Below are positions 23,701 to 35,298 of a stretch of 64,000 bases of DNA, piece by piece (position 1 is the stretch's first letter; the number at the start of each line of letters is the position of its first letter). The position numbers and the translations under genes are program-made. Source of the DNA: Platanthera guangdongensis (lineage: Eukaryota > Streptophyta > Magnoliopsida > Asparagales > Orchidaceae); NCBI GenBank assembly GCA_039583875.1, contig CM077159.1, forward strand, positions 2,502,812-2,566,811, given 5' to 3'. The notes beneath the pieces are model-generated. The model was not told where the DNA came from. It was given only the letters and a program-made list of their open reading frames with translations, and ran no database searches.

Positions 23701-24060
23701 ACACGGGTAGGGACACGGCCGTGTGCCTACCCGTGTGCGTCGAGTTGAGCTCGACGAGCTGTGTCGAGATCGTCGAGCTGTGTCGACACCAAGGGACACG
23801 GGTAGGGACACGGCCGTGTGCCTACCCGTGTGCGTCGAGTTGAGCTCGACGACCCGTGTCGAGATTGTCGAGCTGTGTCGACACCAACGGACACGGGTAG
23901 GGACACGGCCGTGTGCCTACCCGTGTGCGTCGAGTTGAGCTCGACGACCCGTGTTGAGATCGTCGAGCTGTGTCGACACCAAGTGACACGGGTAGTGACA
24001 CGGCCGTGTCCCTACCCGTGTGCGTCGAGTTGAGCTCGACGAGAAGTGTCGAGACGCAAC
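23701..24060. repeat. 95-bp tandem array of CG palindromes in LTR1 U3
   Basis: Units start at 23701, 23796, 23891 and 23986. Each holds ACACGGGTAGGGACACGG + CCGTGTGCCTACCCGTGT (a long palindrome) and then CGTCGA-GTTGAGC-TCGACG. Further single palindromes lie at 24113 and 24199. Matching arrays are at about 31916-32275 and 40118-40475 in LTR2 and LTR3. Confidence 0.92.
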
Positions 24061-24239
24061 CCGAGAAGTACACGGCCAAGGACACGGCTATGCACACGGC
24101 CGTGTCATGTGGACACGGGTCGGGATACGGGCGTGTCCCAACCCGTGTCAAGTATTGAACCGACATGGAAACTGTCGTTGCCGCTTCGCCAGGAAGGACA
24201 CGGGTAAGGACACGGCCGTGTCCCTACCCGTGTCATATT

Positions 24240-24250
24240 TTATATATAAA
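24240..24250 (+). promoter_or_regulatory. LTR1 TATA box
   Basis: TTATATATAAAGG in the only strong TATA context of the LTR. It is followed by a pyrimidine-rich stretch (TTTTCATGCTCTTTTCATCC) suited to transcription start near 24270-24285. Present unchanged in LTR2 (32456-32466) and LTR3 (about 40657-40667). Confidence 0.7.
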
Positions 24251-24378
24251 GGGGAGAGAAAACCCTAGCCGTTTTCATGCTCTTTTCATCCCCTAATTCC
24301 TGTGAGAACTCCTGTGAGAGGGAAAACTGCAGAAGCAAGTTTTACCAAAGGAGATCCGCCATCGCCGTGAAAGAGAAG

Positions 24379-24438
24379 ATGCCGCCAAGGAGAACTACGA
24401 GATCCATGGCTAGAAATGGTGGTACCGCTGGAGCCAAT
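24379..24438 (+). CDS. candidate gag start exon (MPPRR...) in LTR1
   Basis: Twenty codons beginning M-P-P-R-R, the usual N-terminus of Tekay-type gag proteins, about 100 nt downstream of the inferred transcription start and ending in AAT|GTGAGT, a consensus 5' splice site. Read through, it stops after 33 codons. The gag body starts 2.6 kb further on with no ATG at its acceptor. The exon is identical in all three LTRs. It is inferred to be spliced to 26472-26486 or to another exon, then to 27083. Confidence 0.55.
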
Positions 24439-26135
24439 GTGAGTTTCCTACCCTCTCCCTTGGTGCTAGATCTATAGTTATTTTCCTAGGAGAGACATCG
24501 GCTCAAGAGAGTCTTGATGGAGAGGAGAAGATTTCTAGGTTCGTCCATGCTAGGATTTGAATCCTAGACTTTAGATCTCTTCAACCCTTCCCCTTTTCTT
24601 CAATACGACGATGGGTGAATGGTTTCGTGAGGAGTTTTGGCCTTTGAGGTTGAATAAGGGAGGAGGACATTTCTGGAAAATTTAGGAAGGATCGCTTGAG
24701 GAAGAAGACGGACCGATGCCGTCCATTTTTCTTTAAGAAGCGTGCAGAATCTGTATTATGCGCGCAGCGAAATTCGTGGCCATTTTTATGTATGCTATGG
24801 CCAGATCTGGGCTTTCAGCTTAACATGAAAGTTGAATCCCTTGAAAATATCTTTCCAACGAATGGTTGCACGACTTCTGGCGAAGTCTGTAGCCACGAGA
24901 AAGTCTAAACGAAAATGGTGTTCAATAAACCTCGTATGCAGAAACTGTGTTCTGTACGCAGCGGACTTCAAGTCCGATTTCAAATAGGATAATTTCAAAT
25001 CTGGGTTGAGCTCTGAATATGAAAGATGTAGTCTATGGAAATACCTTTCCATCGAGGGGTTACACGACTTCACCGGATTCCTGTAGCCTCGGGAATCTCC
25101 GGTCGAAGTTGCTGTCCAGACTATTCCTGCACTTAAAAATCTGGGTTTATAATATTTGGATTTGAATTCGGTGAAACTAATATTACAGGTAACCTTGATG
25201 CTTGGATAAACTCTTATGAATAATTAATTCAGTTGCATAAATGATGAAGATTATTAATCGGATTTCATGTGATAGAATTGTAAGATAGTATACTTGAATG
25301 ATTTGACTGGTTAGAAGTTAGTAGATTTTTATACATGTGCATCTTGATATATTGTGTTGAAATCACCTGATATGACATATAGAAGGATAACTCATGGCCA
25401 TGTGAATGTTGAATAGTGGATTGAATTTGGTAGTCCAATACTTAGAGTGTCGTCTTCCTATGAGTAGTGTTGTGTGAGTTTGTAAGTGCGGTGTTGACCG
25501 CCACTTGTTTTGGTTGTGTTGAGATGAGGTGTGGATGGATGGTTGGGCTGTGCCCTCGTGTTTGCTTCCGAGGCCCCTTCCACGTTATGTTGATGTGGTA
25601 TTTGCATGTGGTGTGAGTCGACACGCGGTGTCGTAATCCCGGGTTAAGGATAGTGTGGCAGGTCTACGGGCTCGCCAGTCGTCACACCGACGGGAGTTGG
25701 CAGTTAGACTTGGTCGGTTTGGGCTGTGTCCTCGGTGTTCACGTCCCGAGGCCCCTCCGACCATGTGAACGGTTGGGCTGTGTCCTCGTGCTTTCTTCCG
25801 AGGCCCCTTCCGGGTCACGCAAGGCCAGTTCGGGCTGTGTTCTTGGTGCACATCTACCCAAGACCCCGCTGGGCCATAGTACGCATGGGCTCCGCTGTTG
25901 TGTTCTTAGCGTTGAGGCGTACGGAGGACTAGGTGAAGTAGTGTGATACCCGCCTAGTAGTAGAAGTGCCCGTTCTACTGTCACCGCCTGGCCACGGCGG
26001 CTGATGCCTGAGAGGTTAGCTACCTGCTCGAAAAGTGGGAACTATAGTCTGTGTCGACATAGCAATTGCATGGGTGTGCATGGGTGAGTCATTGCATAGC
26101 ATTCATAGCATTTCATAACATTGCACAACAAGATC

Positions 26136-26236
26136 CTCATTGTATAAGTTTGTATGGGCACTCTTATACGATGAGTTACTTTTATGTAACCCGATCCTTA
26201 ACTTATAAGTTTGTATGGGCATTCTTATAAGTTAAG
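26136..26236 (+). other. twin stem-loops with the same loop in the LTR1 leader
   Basis: Stem 1 is 26136-26148 paired with 26163-26175 (13 bp, one G-U type pair in LTR1). Stem 2 is 26197-26209 paired with 26224-26236 (13 bp, perfect). Both loops are 14 nt, TTTGTATGGGCA(C/T)T. Stem sequences differ while loops agree. Copies at 34350-34450 and 42547-42647. Confidence 0.75.
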
Positions 26237-26471
26237 TTACTTTCCTGCTGTTACTTATACTTGCTAGTTTAGTGTAGCTCTTTCATATATGCTGACTATG
26301 ATGCTGTTACTCTTACACTACTGCCACTTGCTTGTACTTCCTTTACTTGCCTACTTGTTATATACTATACTCTTGTTCCTTTTCTCCGCCCGGTGCCGAG
26401 GAGTCGCCGGGGGAGCAGATGTGAAACCACTTAGTCGTTTCGACTAACGGTTCCTACGTCTTCCTTTTTAG

Positions 26472-26486
26472 GAGGTCACGCCGCAG
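26472..26486 (+). CDS. candidate 15-nt micro-exon of gag in LTR1
   Basis: CTTCCTTTTTAG acceptor, GAGGTCACGCCGCAG (E-V-T-P-Q), then GTAGAG donor. It is in phase 0 with both the LTR start exon and the gag body exon. An alternative is a longer exon, since the frame stays open for 43 codons to about 26601. Confidence 0.4.
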
Positions 26487-26890
26487 GTAGAGCAGCCGCA
26501 GACTACGCCGCAGGACAGCCAGGCCAGGACGACAGGGCCTGATGTGACGGTGCCGTCGATACCATCTGTTACTGATGTTAGTGTTTTGATTACTCTGATG
26601 TAGCCCGTTTGGGCAATGATTAGCTGTACTCTGATATTTTGTAGAAGCATGTTTAGCTTCTCATTATATTGATGTATTTGGACATTATAACTTAGTGTGG
26701 ATTTTGACTTCTTCTGTTTATTTATTTGGTTGGGTTGGCATGATATATTGATATTGTTGTTGCCGGCGGAATAGGCGTCTTGTGGTACAGGTTAGCCCGT
26801 GTGCTAATGCTACCGCAAGGCGGCTGTTCCGGGCATAAGACTCCCCCTTCGTGCCGTGTTTTGGGATCCGGGGAGGGGGGGTATTACAAA

Positions 26891-26902
26891 TGGTATCAGT
26901 TT
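26891..26902 (+). promoter_or_regulatory. primer binding site, B internal 1
   Basis: TGGTATCAGTTT two bases after LTR1. The first nine bases match the initiator tRNA-Met complement. Confidence 0.85.
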
Positions 26903-27082
26903 GCCACGATCCTCAACTAAGAAGTCATTCAACAATGGTGCGACCCCCGTTTGGTTAGTCAGTTTGGGGACAAACTGACTTAGCGGAAGCAGTGGTGTGC
27001 CCATATGTAATTCACAATAAGTTTGTCCAACTTAGACCTTAAGTTTAGCCAACCTGACCACAAATTTGTCGTGTATGTGTAG

Positions 27083-28207
27083 GTTCCATTGCATGTTGAG
27101 CCGATGGGGGTACTCCTACCCCTCCCATACCCACTCAGTTCGAACAATCTGAGTTGGGGCAGACGCTCACCGCCATTCTTAATGCTTTTAAGGCACAGCA
27201 GACTCCGGTGCAACAACAGGCCCCGAGCTCCAACTGGCTGAGCACCTTCCGGGCTCTCTCCCCTCCCGTCTACCTTGGGACGGAGTCAGCCGTACGTACA
27301 GAGGAATGGCTAGACACGATACAGGAGTTGTTGGCCGGTATCCGTTGCCCAGCCAACATGGCAGTGACATTGGCAGTGTCTGTCTTGGACTTACATGCGA
27401 AGAGGTGGTGGAAGTCCCTCATGGGCTCTACCTTCCAAGGCCGAATCTACACAGAGATAAGTTGGAGTGAATTCTCGGGTGTTTTCTTGGAGCACTTTAT
27501 CCCTACATCGGCCCGAGATGAGCTTGAGCAGAGGTTCCTTCTACTAAAGCAGGGATCAAAGTCGGTTACAGAATACCAGCGGGAATTCCAGCATCTCGCA
27601 AGGTTTGCGGATTCTTATGAGTTGGATGACAGAGGTTATGCCACGCGCTTCTATAAAGGGCTGCGAGATCCCCTAAGGCAGTCCCTTTTGTTTATAGCGG
27701 ATGGTAGCTTGGCGGAGATCATTGATATGGCGAAAAGATTGGAGGCGGACCACATGGGGTGTAGTAAGAGGCCTGCGGAGGACGTGATGGAAGCCGGCCC
27801 AAGTAATAGAAGGAGACGGGACTTCAGAGGAGGAAGAGGTTATCAAAGAGGTGGAGGGCGTGTCCACCGAAACTATAGGGTGGAGCATCCAGTTCCGCAG
27901 CCGCCTGCGTTGCCTCCACCCCCATAGCATCAGCGATTTCAACAACTTGAAGGGCGTCGTGGTCTGGTGTGCTTCGAATGCAACCAGCCGGGCCACATCC
28001 GGCGTTTTTGCCCGCAGCTATATGGGAACGCCCCTCCTGCTCTCCCTCCTGCTCTCCCTCCTGCTCTCCCTCCAGCCGCTCCACGAGGGCGGGGATATAT
28101 GCGCGGTCGAGGACGAGGACCGCCAAGAGGAAACCCCGGACCGGTCCGGGATCAGGTGTACGCGCTTGACATGGCGCAGGAAAGGAACCCACAAGATGTG
28201 ATTGCAG
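27083..28207 (+). pseudogene. element B gag, copy 1
   Basis: The capsid/nucleocapsid exon begins after the TGTGTAG acceptor at 27082. Motifs: LGQTLTAILNAF, FRALSPPVYLG, AKRWWKSLMG, FLEHFIPTSARDELEQRF, YQREFQHLARFAD, RFYKGLRDPL, a basic RGGRGYQRGGG stretch, the CCHC knuckle CFECNQPGHIRRFC and an RGRG-rich tail. P-P-A-L is repeated three times (two in copy 2). Lesions against copy 2 are one G fewer at 27106-27110 and a CAG-to-TAG stop at 27925-27927. The frame ends at the intron after 28207; unspliced it stops at 28216-28218. Confidence 0.88.
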
Positions 28208-28302
28208 GTATGATTTAATTAATTTACATATTTGCATGATCTAGCTTGAATTGATTAGAACTTACTAGCCAATAGGAATAAGTTTTGGTTGTTGGTACTT
28301 AG
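28208..28302 (+). other. candidate gag-pro intron, B copy 1 (95 nt)
   Basis: GCAG|GTATGA donor and GTACTTAG|GC acceptor, AT-rich interior. The phase 1 split Gly codon (G at 28207, GC at 28303) places protease in the gag frame. Without splicing the ribosome meets TAA at once (GGT ATG ATT TAA). Confidence 0.7.
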
Positions 28303-31300
28303 GCACCGTGATTATTGGCGGGAAGACAGCCTATGCGCTGTTCGATACCGGTGCCTCACACTCCTTTGTGTCCGAGGATTTCATAAAAGTCATGGGGGAT
28401 GTACAGTACTTCACTGGCATAGCTCGACGTGTACGCCTTCCGGACGGCTCGGAGATGATTGCGACCGCCAAGTGCGAGTTGGAGTTATTTATTGATGGGA
28501 AGGCCTTTGATACACCGGCCACGGTTCTGAGAATGCCGGAGTTTGACATCATTTTGGGCATGGCATGGCTCGATTGGCACTTCGCAAGGATCGACTGCGC
28601 GGAGAAGCGGATCTATTTGAGACATGGAGACTCTGACGTCATCTTCCAAGGTATTGGCTTCGCTCCTCGCATGATGTTATCTTCCGTCCAGGTTGTAAAA
28701 GCTCATATGAAGGGGGATGAGGTCTTCATGATCTGGTTCGAGTTGAAGGAGGAAGCGTTGGAATTAAAGGATGTACGGGTTGTGCGGGATTTTCCCGAGG
28801 TATTTCCTGAGAAGCTACCAGGATTACCTCCGCATAGAGAAGTTGACTTCCAGATCAATCTAGTACCAGGTGCCAAGCCTGTATCCAAGGCTCCATACAG
28901 AATGGCTCCGAAAGAACTCGCGGAGTTTATAGTTCAATTGCAAGAACTGGTGGATTCAGGGTTCGTTCGCCCCAGTTCATCACCATGGGGAGCCCCTGTG
29001 CTGTTCGTGAAGAAGAAGGATGGAACACTGCGATTGTGCATAGATTATCGGGAACTCAATCGGTTGACGGTGCGGAACACTTATCCACTACCGCGGATCG
29101 ATGAGTTGTTCGATCAACTAGTGGGAGCACATTGGTTTTCTAAATTGGATTTGCGCTCCGGATACTATCAGTTGAGGATACATGAGGGGGATATTCAAAA
29201 AAAACAGCATTCAGTTCGAGATATGGTTTGTACGAGTTCACAGTAATGCCGTTTGGGCTCACAAATGCCCCTTCGGCCTTCATGAGTTTGATGAACAAGG
29301 TGTTTGAACCGTATTTGGACATCTTCGTCATTGTTTTCATCGACGACATCTTGGTCTACTCAAAGACGGAGGAGGAGCATGTCGAGCACCTGACCTTGGT
29401 TTTGAAGAAATTGAAGGAGCACGCCTTGTATGCCAAGTTTAGCAAGTGTGAATTCTGGCTTAAGGAGGTTGCCTTCTTGGGGCATGTGATCAGTGGAGCA
29501 GGGTTAGCAGTGGATCCAGCAAAGGTGCGGGCCGTGAAGGAGTGGTCGCCCTTGAAGTCGGCGGCTGATGTACGAAGCTTTCTTGGACTTGCTGGCTACT
29601 ACCGCAAGTTCGTGAAAGGATTTTCCAAGATTGCCCTTCCTCTTACCTCCTTGACGAAGAAGGGTGTGCCATTTGAGTGGACACCTCAATGTGAAGCGGC
29701 ATTTCAAGAATTGAAAGATAGGCTTACCTCCGCCCCCATCCTTGCACTTCCGTCGGGAAAGGAAGGATTCCAAGTTTACACGGACGCATCATATCAAGGG
29801 ATGGGAGCGGTGCTGATGCAGCACGGGCATGTGATCGCTTATGCTTCAAGGCAGTTAAAGAAACATGAAATCAATTACCCGGTTCATGATTTAGATTTGG
29901 GAGCAGTTGTGTTCGCTTTGAAGGTCTGGAGGCATTATTTATACGGCGTCCACTGCGAGATCTTTTCCGATCACAAAAACTTGAAGTATGTTCACACTCA
30001 GAAGGAGTTGAACCTGAGACAACGGCGGTGGTTGGAATTTCTATGCGACTATGAGTTCACCATGAACTACCACCCCGGGAAAGCGAACTCGGTAGCCGAT
30101 GCCTTGAGTAGAAAAGTGCCAGGCTCTAGCCCAGAGTCTCAGTTGATGAGTATGGAGTTGGCTCGGATGATCGAGGAGATGGAAATTACTCTAGTATTCA
30201 AGGCTCCTTCAGCAGAGTATGCGGAGTATTTGGCCAACATGAGCATAGTTTGTGATATCCGAGACCGGATTCGGGTGGAGCAAGGAATGGATGCGGCCTT
30301 GGCCCCGGCAATCAAGGCAATTGAAGATAGGACCACCGATGAGTACACACTCAAAGACGGCCTCGTTTATTTTCGTGGCCGACTTTATATTCCCAAGGGC
30401 GGCAAAATTCGGGAAGATATCTTGAGAGAGGCACATTCCTCTCAATATTCAGTGCACCCTGGTATTGCTAAGATGTACGCCGGATTGCGGAAGACCATGT
30501 GTTGGCCGGGAATGAAGAAAGATGTTCGCTACTATGTTACACATTGCGAAGCTTGCCAAAGAGTGAAGGCTGAATGCAGGAGTCCCGGTGGTTTGTTGCA
30601 GTCATTGCCCATCCCCGAATGGAAGTTCGAGGATATCTCCATGGACTTTGTTCATGGGTTACCTCGTTCCCGCTCCGGGAATGATTCAGTATGGGTTATT
30701 GTGGATCGACTGACAAAGGTGGCCCGGTTCATTCCAATGAAGAAGGAAGCACACGTGGATGTTTTGGTACGCCTTTTGTGGAGCAATTTGTACGGTATCA
30801 TGGCGTGCCCAAGACAATTGTTTCAGATCGGGATGGTCGGTTTACATCCAATGAGTGGAAGGCGGTACAGGCGTATTTGGGCTCACGCCTAACCTTTAGT
30901 ACCGCATTTCACCCACAGGCGGACGGGCAGTCAGAGCGGACCATCAGAACACTGGAGGATTTATTGAGGTTATGTGTGTTGGACAGAGGAGAGCCATGGG
31001 AAAGGCTCTTGCCACTAGTGGAATTCTCCTATAATAATAGCCATCAGGCAAGCATCGGCATGGCGCCCCATGAAGCCCTTTACGGAAGAAGGTGCAGGAC
31101 TCCCTTGTCTTGGGTGCAAGATGAAGATCCGAAGGCATTGGGGAACGAATATATAGATGATACTGATGCGGCGGTCAGATTGATACGGGATCGCATGTTG
31201 GAGGCTCAAAGTCGACAGGCGAAATATTATAATAAAAAGCACCGGATGGTGGAGTTCCAGGTGGGCGAAAAAGTGTTCCTTAAGATTCGGCCGATGCATG

Positions 31301-31695
31301 GAGTGTCGCGGGTGCGTGGAGTGAAAAAGCTCAGCCCAAGGTATGTTGGGCCTTATACTATATTGGAAAGGATTGGCCCGTTGGCCTATCGGTTGGAGTT
31401 ACCACCAGAACTAGAAAATCTCCACGACGTGTTCCATGTGTCGTCGCTTCGAAAAGCACTGTTGCGGCCCGACCAGTATATTCCCACTACTGATGGTGCA
31501 GTGGCATCAGATAGGTCTGTGCGACTAGAGCCGGTGCGGATTGTTGACAGCGAGACAAGGACTTTGCGCCGCAAAAGTGTTCCCTTAGTAAAGGTGCTAT
31601 GGTTGAATCATGGGAAGGAGGAGTACACATGGGAGCCATTGGATTTAATGCAGCAACGCTACCCGGAGTTGTTTGCTCAAGGTAATTCTATTTAA
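28303..31695 (+). pseudogene. element B pol, copy 1 (PR-RT-RNaseH-IN, two frameshifts)
   Basis: Protease [11 protein letters not shown] (about 28341) and [12 protein letters not shown] with [24 protein letters not shown] and the active site [10 protein letters not shown] (about 29335); RNase [12 protein letters not shown] and VADALSRK; integrase HPGIAKMY...[11 protein letters not shown] with catalytic Asp in SMDFVHGLP, Asp in VSDRDGRF and Glu in GQSERTI; C-terminal LVKVLWLNHGKEE and YPELF. All catalytic residues are present, but the frame breaks twice: an A run of 8 at 29197-29204 (six would keep frame; copy 2 has 7) and a T run of 4 at 30774-30777 (copy 2 has 5). Confidence 0.92.
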
Positions 31696-31747
31696 AAGCA
31701 AGTGTTAAATTTCCTGTCATGCTTTCCTCCCCACAGCCTAAGCCTGA

Positions 31748-31784
31748 TTTCGGGGACGAAATCTTTTATTTTGTTTATAGGATT
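31748..31784 (+). promoter_or_regulatory. pre-LTR conserved motif and plus-strand primer region, copy 1
   Basis: ATTTCGGGGACGAAAT at about 31749, as in E and (with changes) A, followed by T-rich sequence and AGGATT before LTR2. No long polypurine tract is obvious. The equivalent for copy 2 is 39951-39987. Confidence 0.55.
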
Positions 31785-34700
31785 TGTAACGTCCCGAATC
31801 GCTCTAGGCCCCTAGTGTGTGTGTTTTGAGTCAGGAGGGTTGACTTGAGTCCTGAGAGTGCAGGGAATTGGACTGCACTTGTGGATAAATGGAGAATCAG
31901 TGTAAAAAGGAAGTAACACGGGTAGGGACACGGCCGTGTGCCTACCCGTGTGCGTCGAGTTGAGCTCGACGAGCTGTGTCGAGATCGTCGAGCTGTGTCG
32001 ACACCAAGGGACACGGGTAGGGACACGGCCGTGTGCCTACCCGTGTGCGTCGAGTTGAGCTCGACGACCCGTGTCGAGATTGTCGAGCTGTGTCGACACC
32101 AACGGACACGGGTAGGGACACGGCCGTGTGCCTACCCGTGTGCGTCGAGTTGAGCTCGACGACCCGTGTCGAGATCGTCGAGCTGTGTCGACACCAAGTG
32201 ACACGGGTAGTGACACGGCCGTGTCCCTACCCGTGTGCGTCGAGTTGAGCTCGACGAGAAGTGTCGAGACGCAACCCGAGAAGTACACGGCCAAGGACAC
32301 GGCTATGCACACGGCCGTGTCATGTGGACACGGGTCGGGACACGGGCGTGTCCGAACCCGTGTCAAGTATTGAACCGACATGGAAACTGTCGTTGCCGCT
32401 TCGCCAGGAAGGACACGGGTAAGGACACGGCCGTGTCCCTACCCGTGTCACATTTTATATATAAAGGGGAGAGAAAACCCTAGCCGTTTTCATGCTCTTT
32501 TCATCCCCTAATTCCTGTGAGAACTCCTGTGAGAGGGAAAACTGCAGAAGCAAGTTTTACCAAAGGAGATCCGCCATCGCCGTGAAAGAGAAGATGCCGC
32601 CAAGGAGAACTACGAGATCCATGGCTAGAAATGGTGGTACCGCTGGAGCCAATGTGAGTTTCCTACCCTCTCCCTTGGTGCTAGATCTATAGTTATTTTC
32701 CTAGGAGAGACATCGGCTCAAGAGAGTCTTGATGGAGAGGAGAAGATTTCTAGGTTCGGCCATGCTAGGATTTGAATCCTAGACTTTAGATCTCTTCAAC
32801 CCTTCCCCTTTTCTTCAATACGACGATGGGTGAATGGTTTCGTGAGGAGTTTTGGCCTTTGAGGTTGAATAAGGGAGGAGGACATTTCTGGAAAATTTAG
32901 GAAGGATCGCTTGAGGAAGAAGACGGACCGATGCCGTCCATTTTTCTTTAAGAAGCGTGCAGAATCTGTATTCTGCGCGCAGCGAACTTCGTGGCCATTT
33001 TTATGTATGCTATGGCCAGATCTGGGCTTTCGGCTTAACACGAAAGTTGAAGCCCTTGAAAATATCTTTCCAACGAATGGTTGCACGACTTCTGGCGAAG
33101 TCTGTAGCCACGGGAAAGTCTAAACGAAAATGGTGTTCAATAAACCTCGTATGCAGAAACTGTGTTCTGTACGCAGCGGACTTCAAGTCCGATTTCAAAT
33201 AGGATAATGTCAAATCTGGGTTGAGCTCTGAATATGAAAGATGTAGTCTATGGAAATACCTTTCCATCGAGGGGTTACACGACTTCACCGGATTCCTGTA
33301 GCCTCGGGAATCTCCGGTCGAAGTTGCTGTCCAGACTATTCCTGCACTTAAAAATCTGGGTTTATAATATTTGGATTTGGATTCGGTGAAACTAATATTA
33401 CAGGTAACCTTGAGGCTTGGATAAACTCTTATGAATAATTAATTCAGTTGCATAAATGATGAAGATTATTAATCGGATTTCATGTGATAGAATTGTAAGA
33501 TAGTATACTTGAATGATTTGACTGGTTAGAAGTTAGTAGATTTTATACATGTGCATCTTGATATATTGTGTTGAAATCACCTGATATGACATATAGAAGG
33601 ATAACTCATGGCCATGTGAATGTTGAATAGTGGATTGAATTTGGTAGTCCAATACTTAGAGTGTCGTCTTCCTATGAGTAGTGTTGTGTGAGTTTGTAAG
33701 TGCGGTGTTGACCGCCACTTGTTTTGGTTGTGTTGAGATGAGGTGTGGATGGATGGTTGGGCTGTGCCCTCGTGTTTGCTTCCGAGGCCCCTTCCACGTT
33801 ATGTTGATGTGGTATTTGCATGTGGTGTGAGTCGACACGCGGTGTCGTAATCCCGGGTTAAGGATAGTGTGGCAGGTCTACGGGCTCGCCAGTCGTCACA
33901 CCGACGGGAGTTGGCAGTTAGACTTGGTCGGTTTGGGCTGTGTCCTCGGTGTTCACGTCCCGAGGCCCCTCCGACCATGTGAACGGTTGGGCTGTGTCCT
34001 CGTGCTTTCTTCCGAGGCCCCTTCCGGGTCACGCAAGGCCAGTTCGGGCTGTGTTCTTGGTGCACATCTACCCAAGACCCCGCTGGGCCATAGTACGCAT
34101 GGGCTCCGCTGTTGTGTTCTTAGCGTTGAGGCGTACGGAGGCCTAGGTGAAGTAGTGTGATACCCGCCTAGTAGTAGAAGTGCCCGTTCTACTGTCACCG
34201 CCTGGCCACGGCGGCTGATGCCTGAGAGGTTAGCTACCTGCTCGAAAAGTGGGAACTATAGTCTGTGTCGACATAGCAATTGCATGGGTGTGCATGGGTG
34301 AGTCATTGCATAGCATTCATAGCATTTCATAACATTGCACAACAAGATCCTCATTGTATAAGTTTGTATGGGCACTCTTATACGATGAGTTACTTTTATG
34401 TAACCCGATCCTTAACTTATAAGTTTGTATGGGCATTCTTATAAGTTAAGTTACTTTCCTGCTGTTACTTATACTTGCTAGTTTAGTGTAGCTCTTTCAT
34501 ATATGCTGACTATGATGCTGTTACTCTTACACTACTGCCACTTGCTTGTACTTCCTTTACTTGCCTACTTGTTATATACTATACTCTTGTTCCTTTTCTC
34601 CGCCCGGTGCCGAGGAGTCGCCGGGGGAGCGGATGTGAAACCACTTAGTCGTTTCGACTAACGGTTGCTACGTCTTCCTTTTTAGGAGGTCACGCCGCAG

Positions 34701-35104
34701 GTAGAGCAGCCGCAGACTACGCCGCAGGACAGCCAGGCCAGGACGACAGGGCCTGATGTGACGGTGCCGTCGATACCGTCTGTTACTGATGTTAGTGTTT
34801 TGATTACTCTGATGTAGCCCGTTTGGGCAATGATTAGCTGTACTCTGATATTTTGTAGAAGCATGTTTAGCTTCTCATTATATTGATGTATTTGGACATT
34901 ATAACTTAGTGTGGATTTTGACTTCTTCTGTTTATTTATTTGGTTGGGTTGGCATGATATATTGATATTGTTGTAGCCGGCGGAATAGGCGTCTTGTGGT
35001 ACAGGTTAGCCCGTGTGCTAATGCTACCGCAAGGCGGCTGTTCCGGGCATAAGACTCCCCCTTCGTGCCGTGTTTTGGGATCCGGGGAGGGGGGGGGTCT
35101 TACA
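31785..35104 (+). mobile_element. element B LTR2 (3320 bp, central)
   Basis: TGTAACGTCCC...TCTTACA. It is shared by the two internal regions and not flanked by a target duplication. It contains the palindrome array (31916-32275), TATA box (32456-32466), start exon (32594-32653), twin stem-loops (34350-34450) and micro-exon (34686-34700). Private states of LTR1 near its end (TATTACA, GTTGCCGG) are not found here, where it agrees with LTR3. Confidence 0.93.
32594..32653 (+). CDS. candidate gag start exon in LTR2
   Basis: Same as 24379-24438 with the same ATG and GTGAGT donor. As LTR2 acts as the 5' LTR of internal region 2, it would be the start exon for gag copy 2 (body exon from 35299). Confidence 0.5.
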
Positions 35105-35106
35105 AA

Positions 35107-35118
35107 TGGTATCAGTTT
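35107..35118 (+). promoter_or_regulatory. primer binding site, B internal 2
   Basis: TGGTATCAGTTT two bases after LTR2, identical to the first copy. The predicted intron from the micro-exon (34701) to 35298 would remove it, so spliced RNA could not be reverse transcribed. Confidence 0.85.
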
Positions 35119-35298
35119 GCCACGATCCTCAACTAAGAAGTCATTCAACAATGGTGCCACCCCCGTTTGGTTAGTCAGTTTGGGGACAAACTGACTTAGC
35201 GGAAGCAGTGGTGTACCCATATGTAATTCACAATAAGTTTGTCCAACTTTGACCTTAAGTTTAGCCAACCTGACCACAAATTTGTCGTGTATGTGTAG

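Larger units (their letters stand above)
23570..26888 (+). mobile_element. element B LTR1 (3319 bp)
   Basis: TGTAACGTCCC...TATTACA. U3 is about 0.7 kb with a 95-bp tandem palindromic array. A TATA box is at 24240-24250, and the remaining 2.6 kb would be R-U5. It carries a gag start exon, a micro-exon and twin stem-loops (26136-26236). LTR1 differs from LTR2 and LTR3 at several sites where those two agree. Confidence 0.93.

Noticed and set aside
23723..24268. Frames with T-R-V-R-R-V-E-L-D repeats in the B LTRs (also near 31938 and 40330)
   Set aside because: Translation of the 95-bp palindromic array; open on both strands, no start context, and it lies in U3.
25653..25984. 97-codon plus and 81-codon minus frames in the B leader (also near 33867 and 42064)
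   Set aside because: Overlapping frames in GC-rich tandem leader repeats (GGGCTGTGTCCTCG type), no conserved domain.
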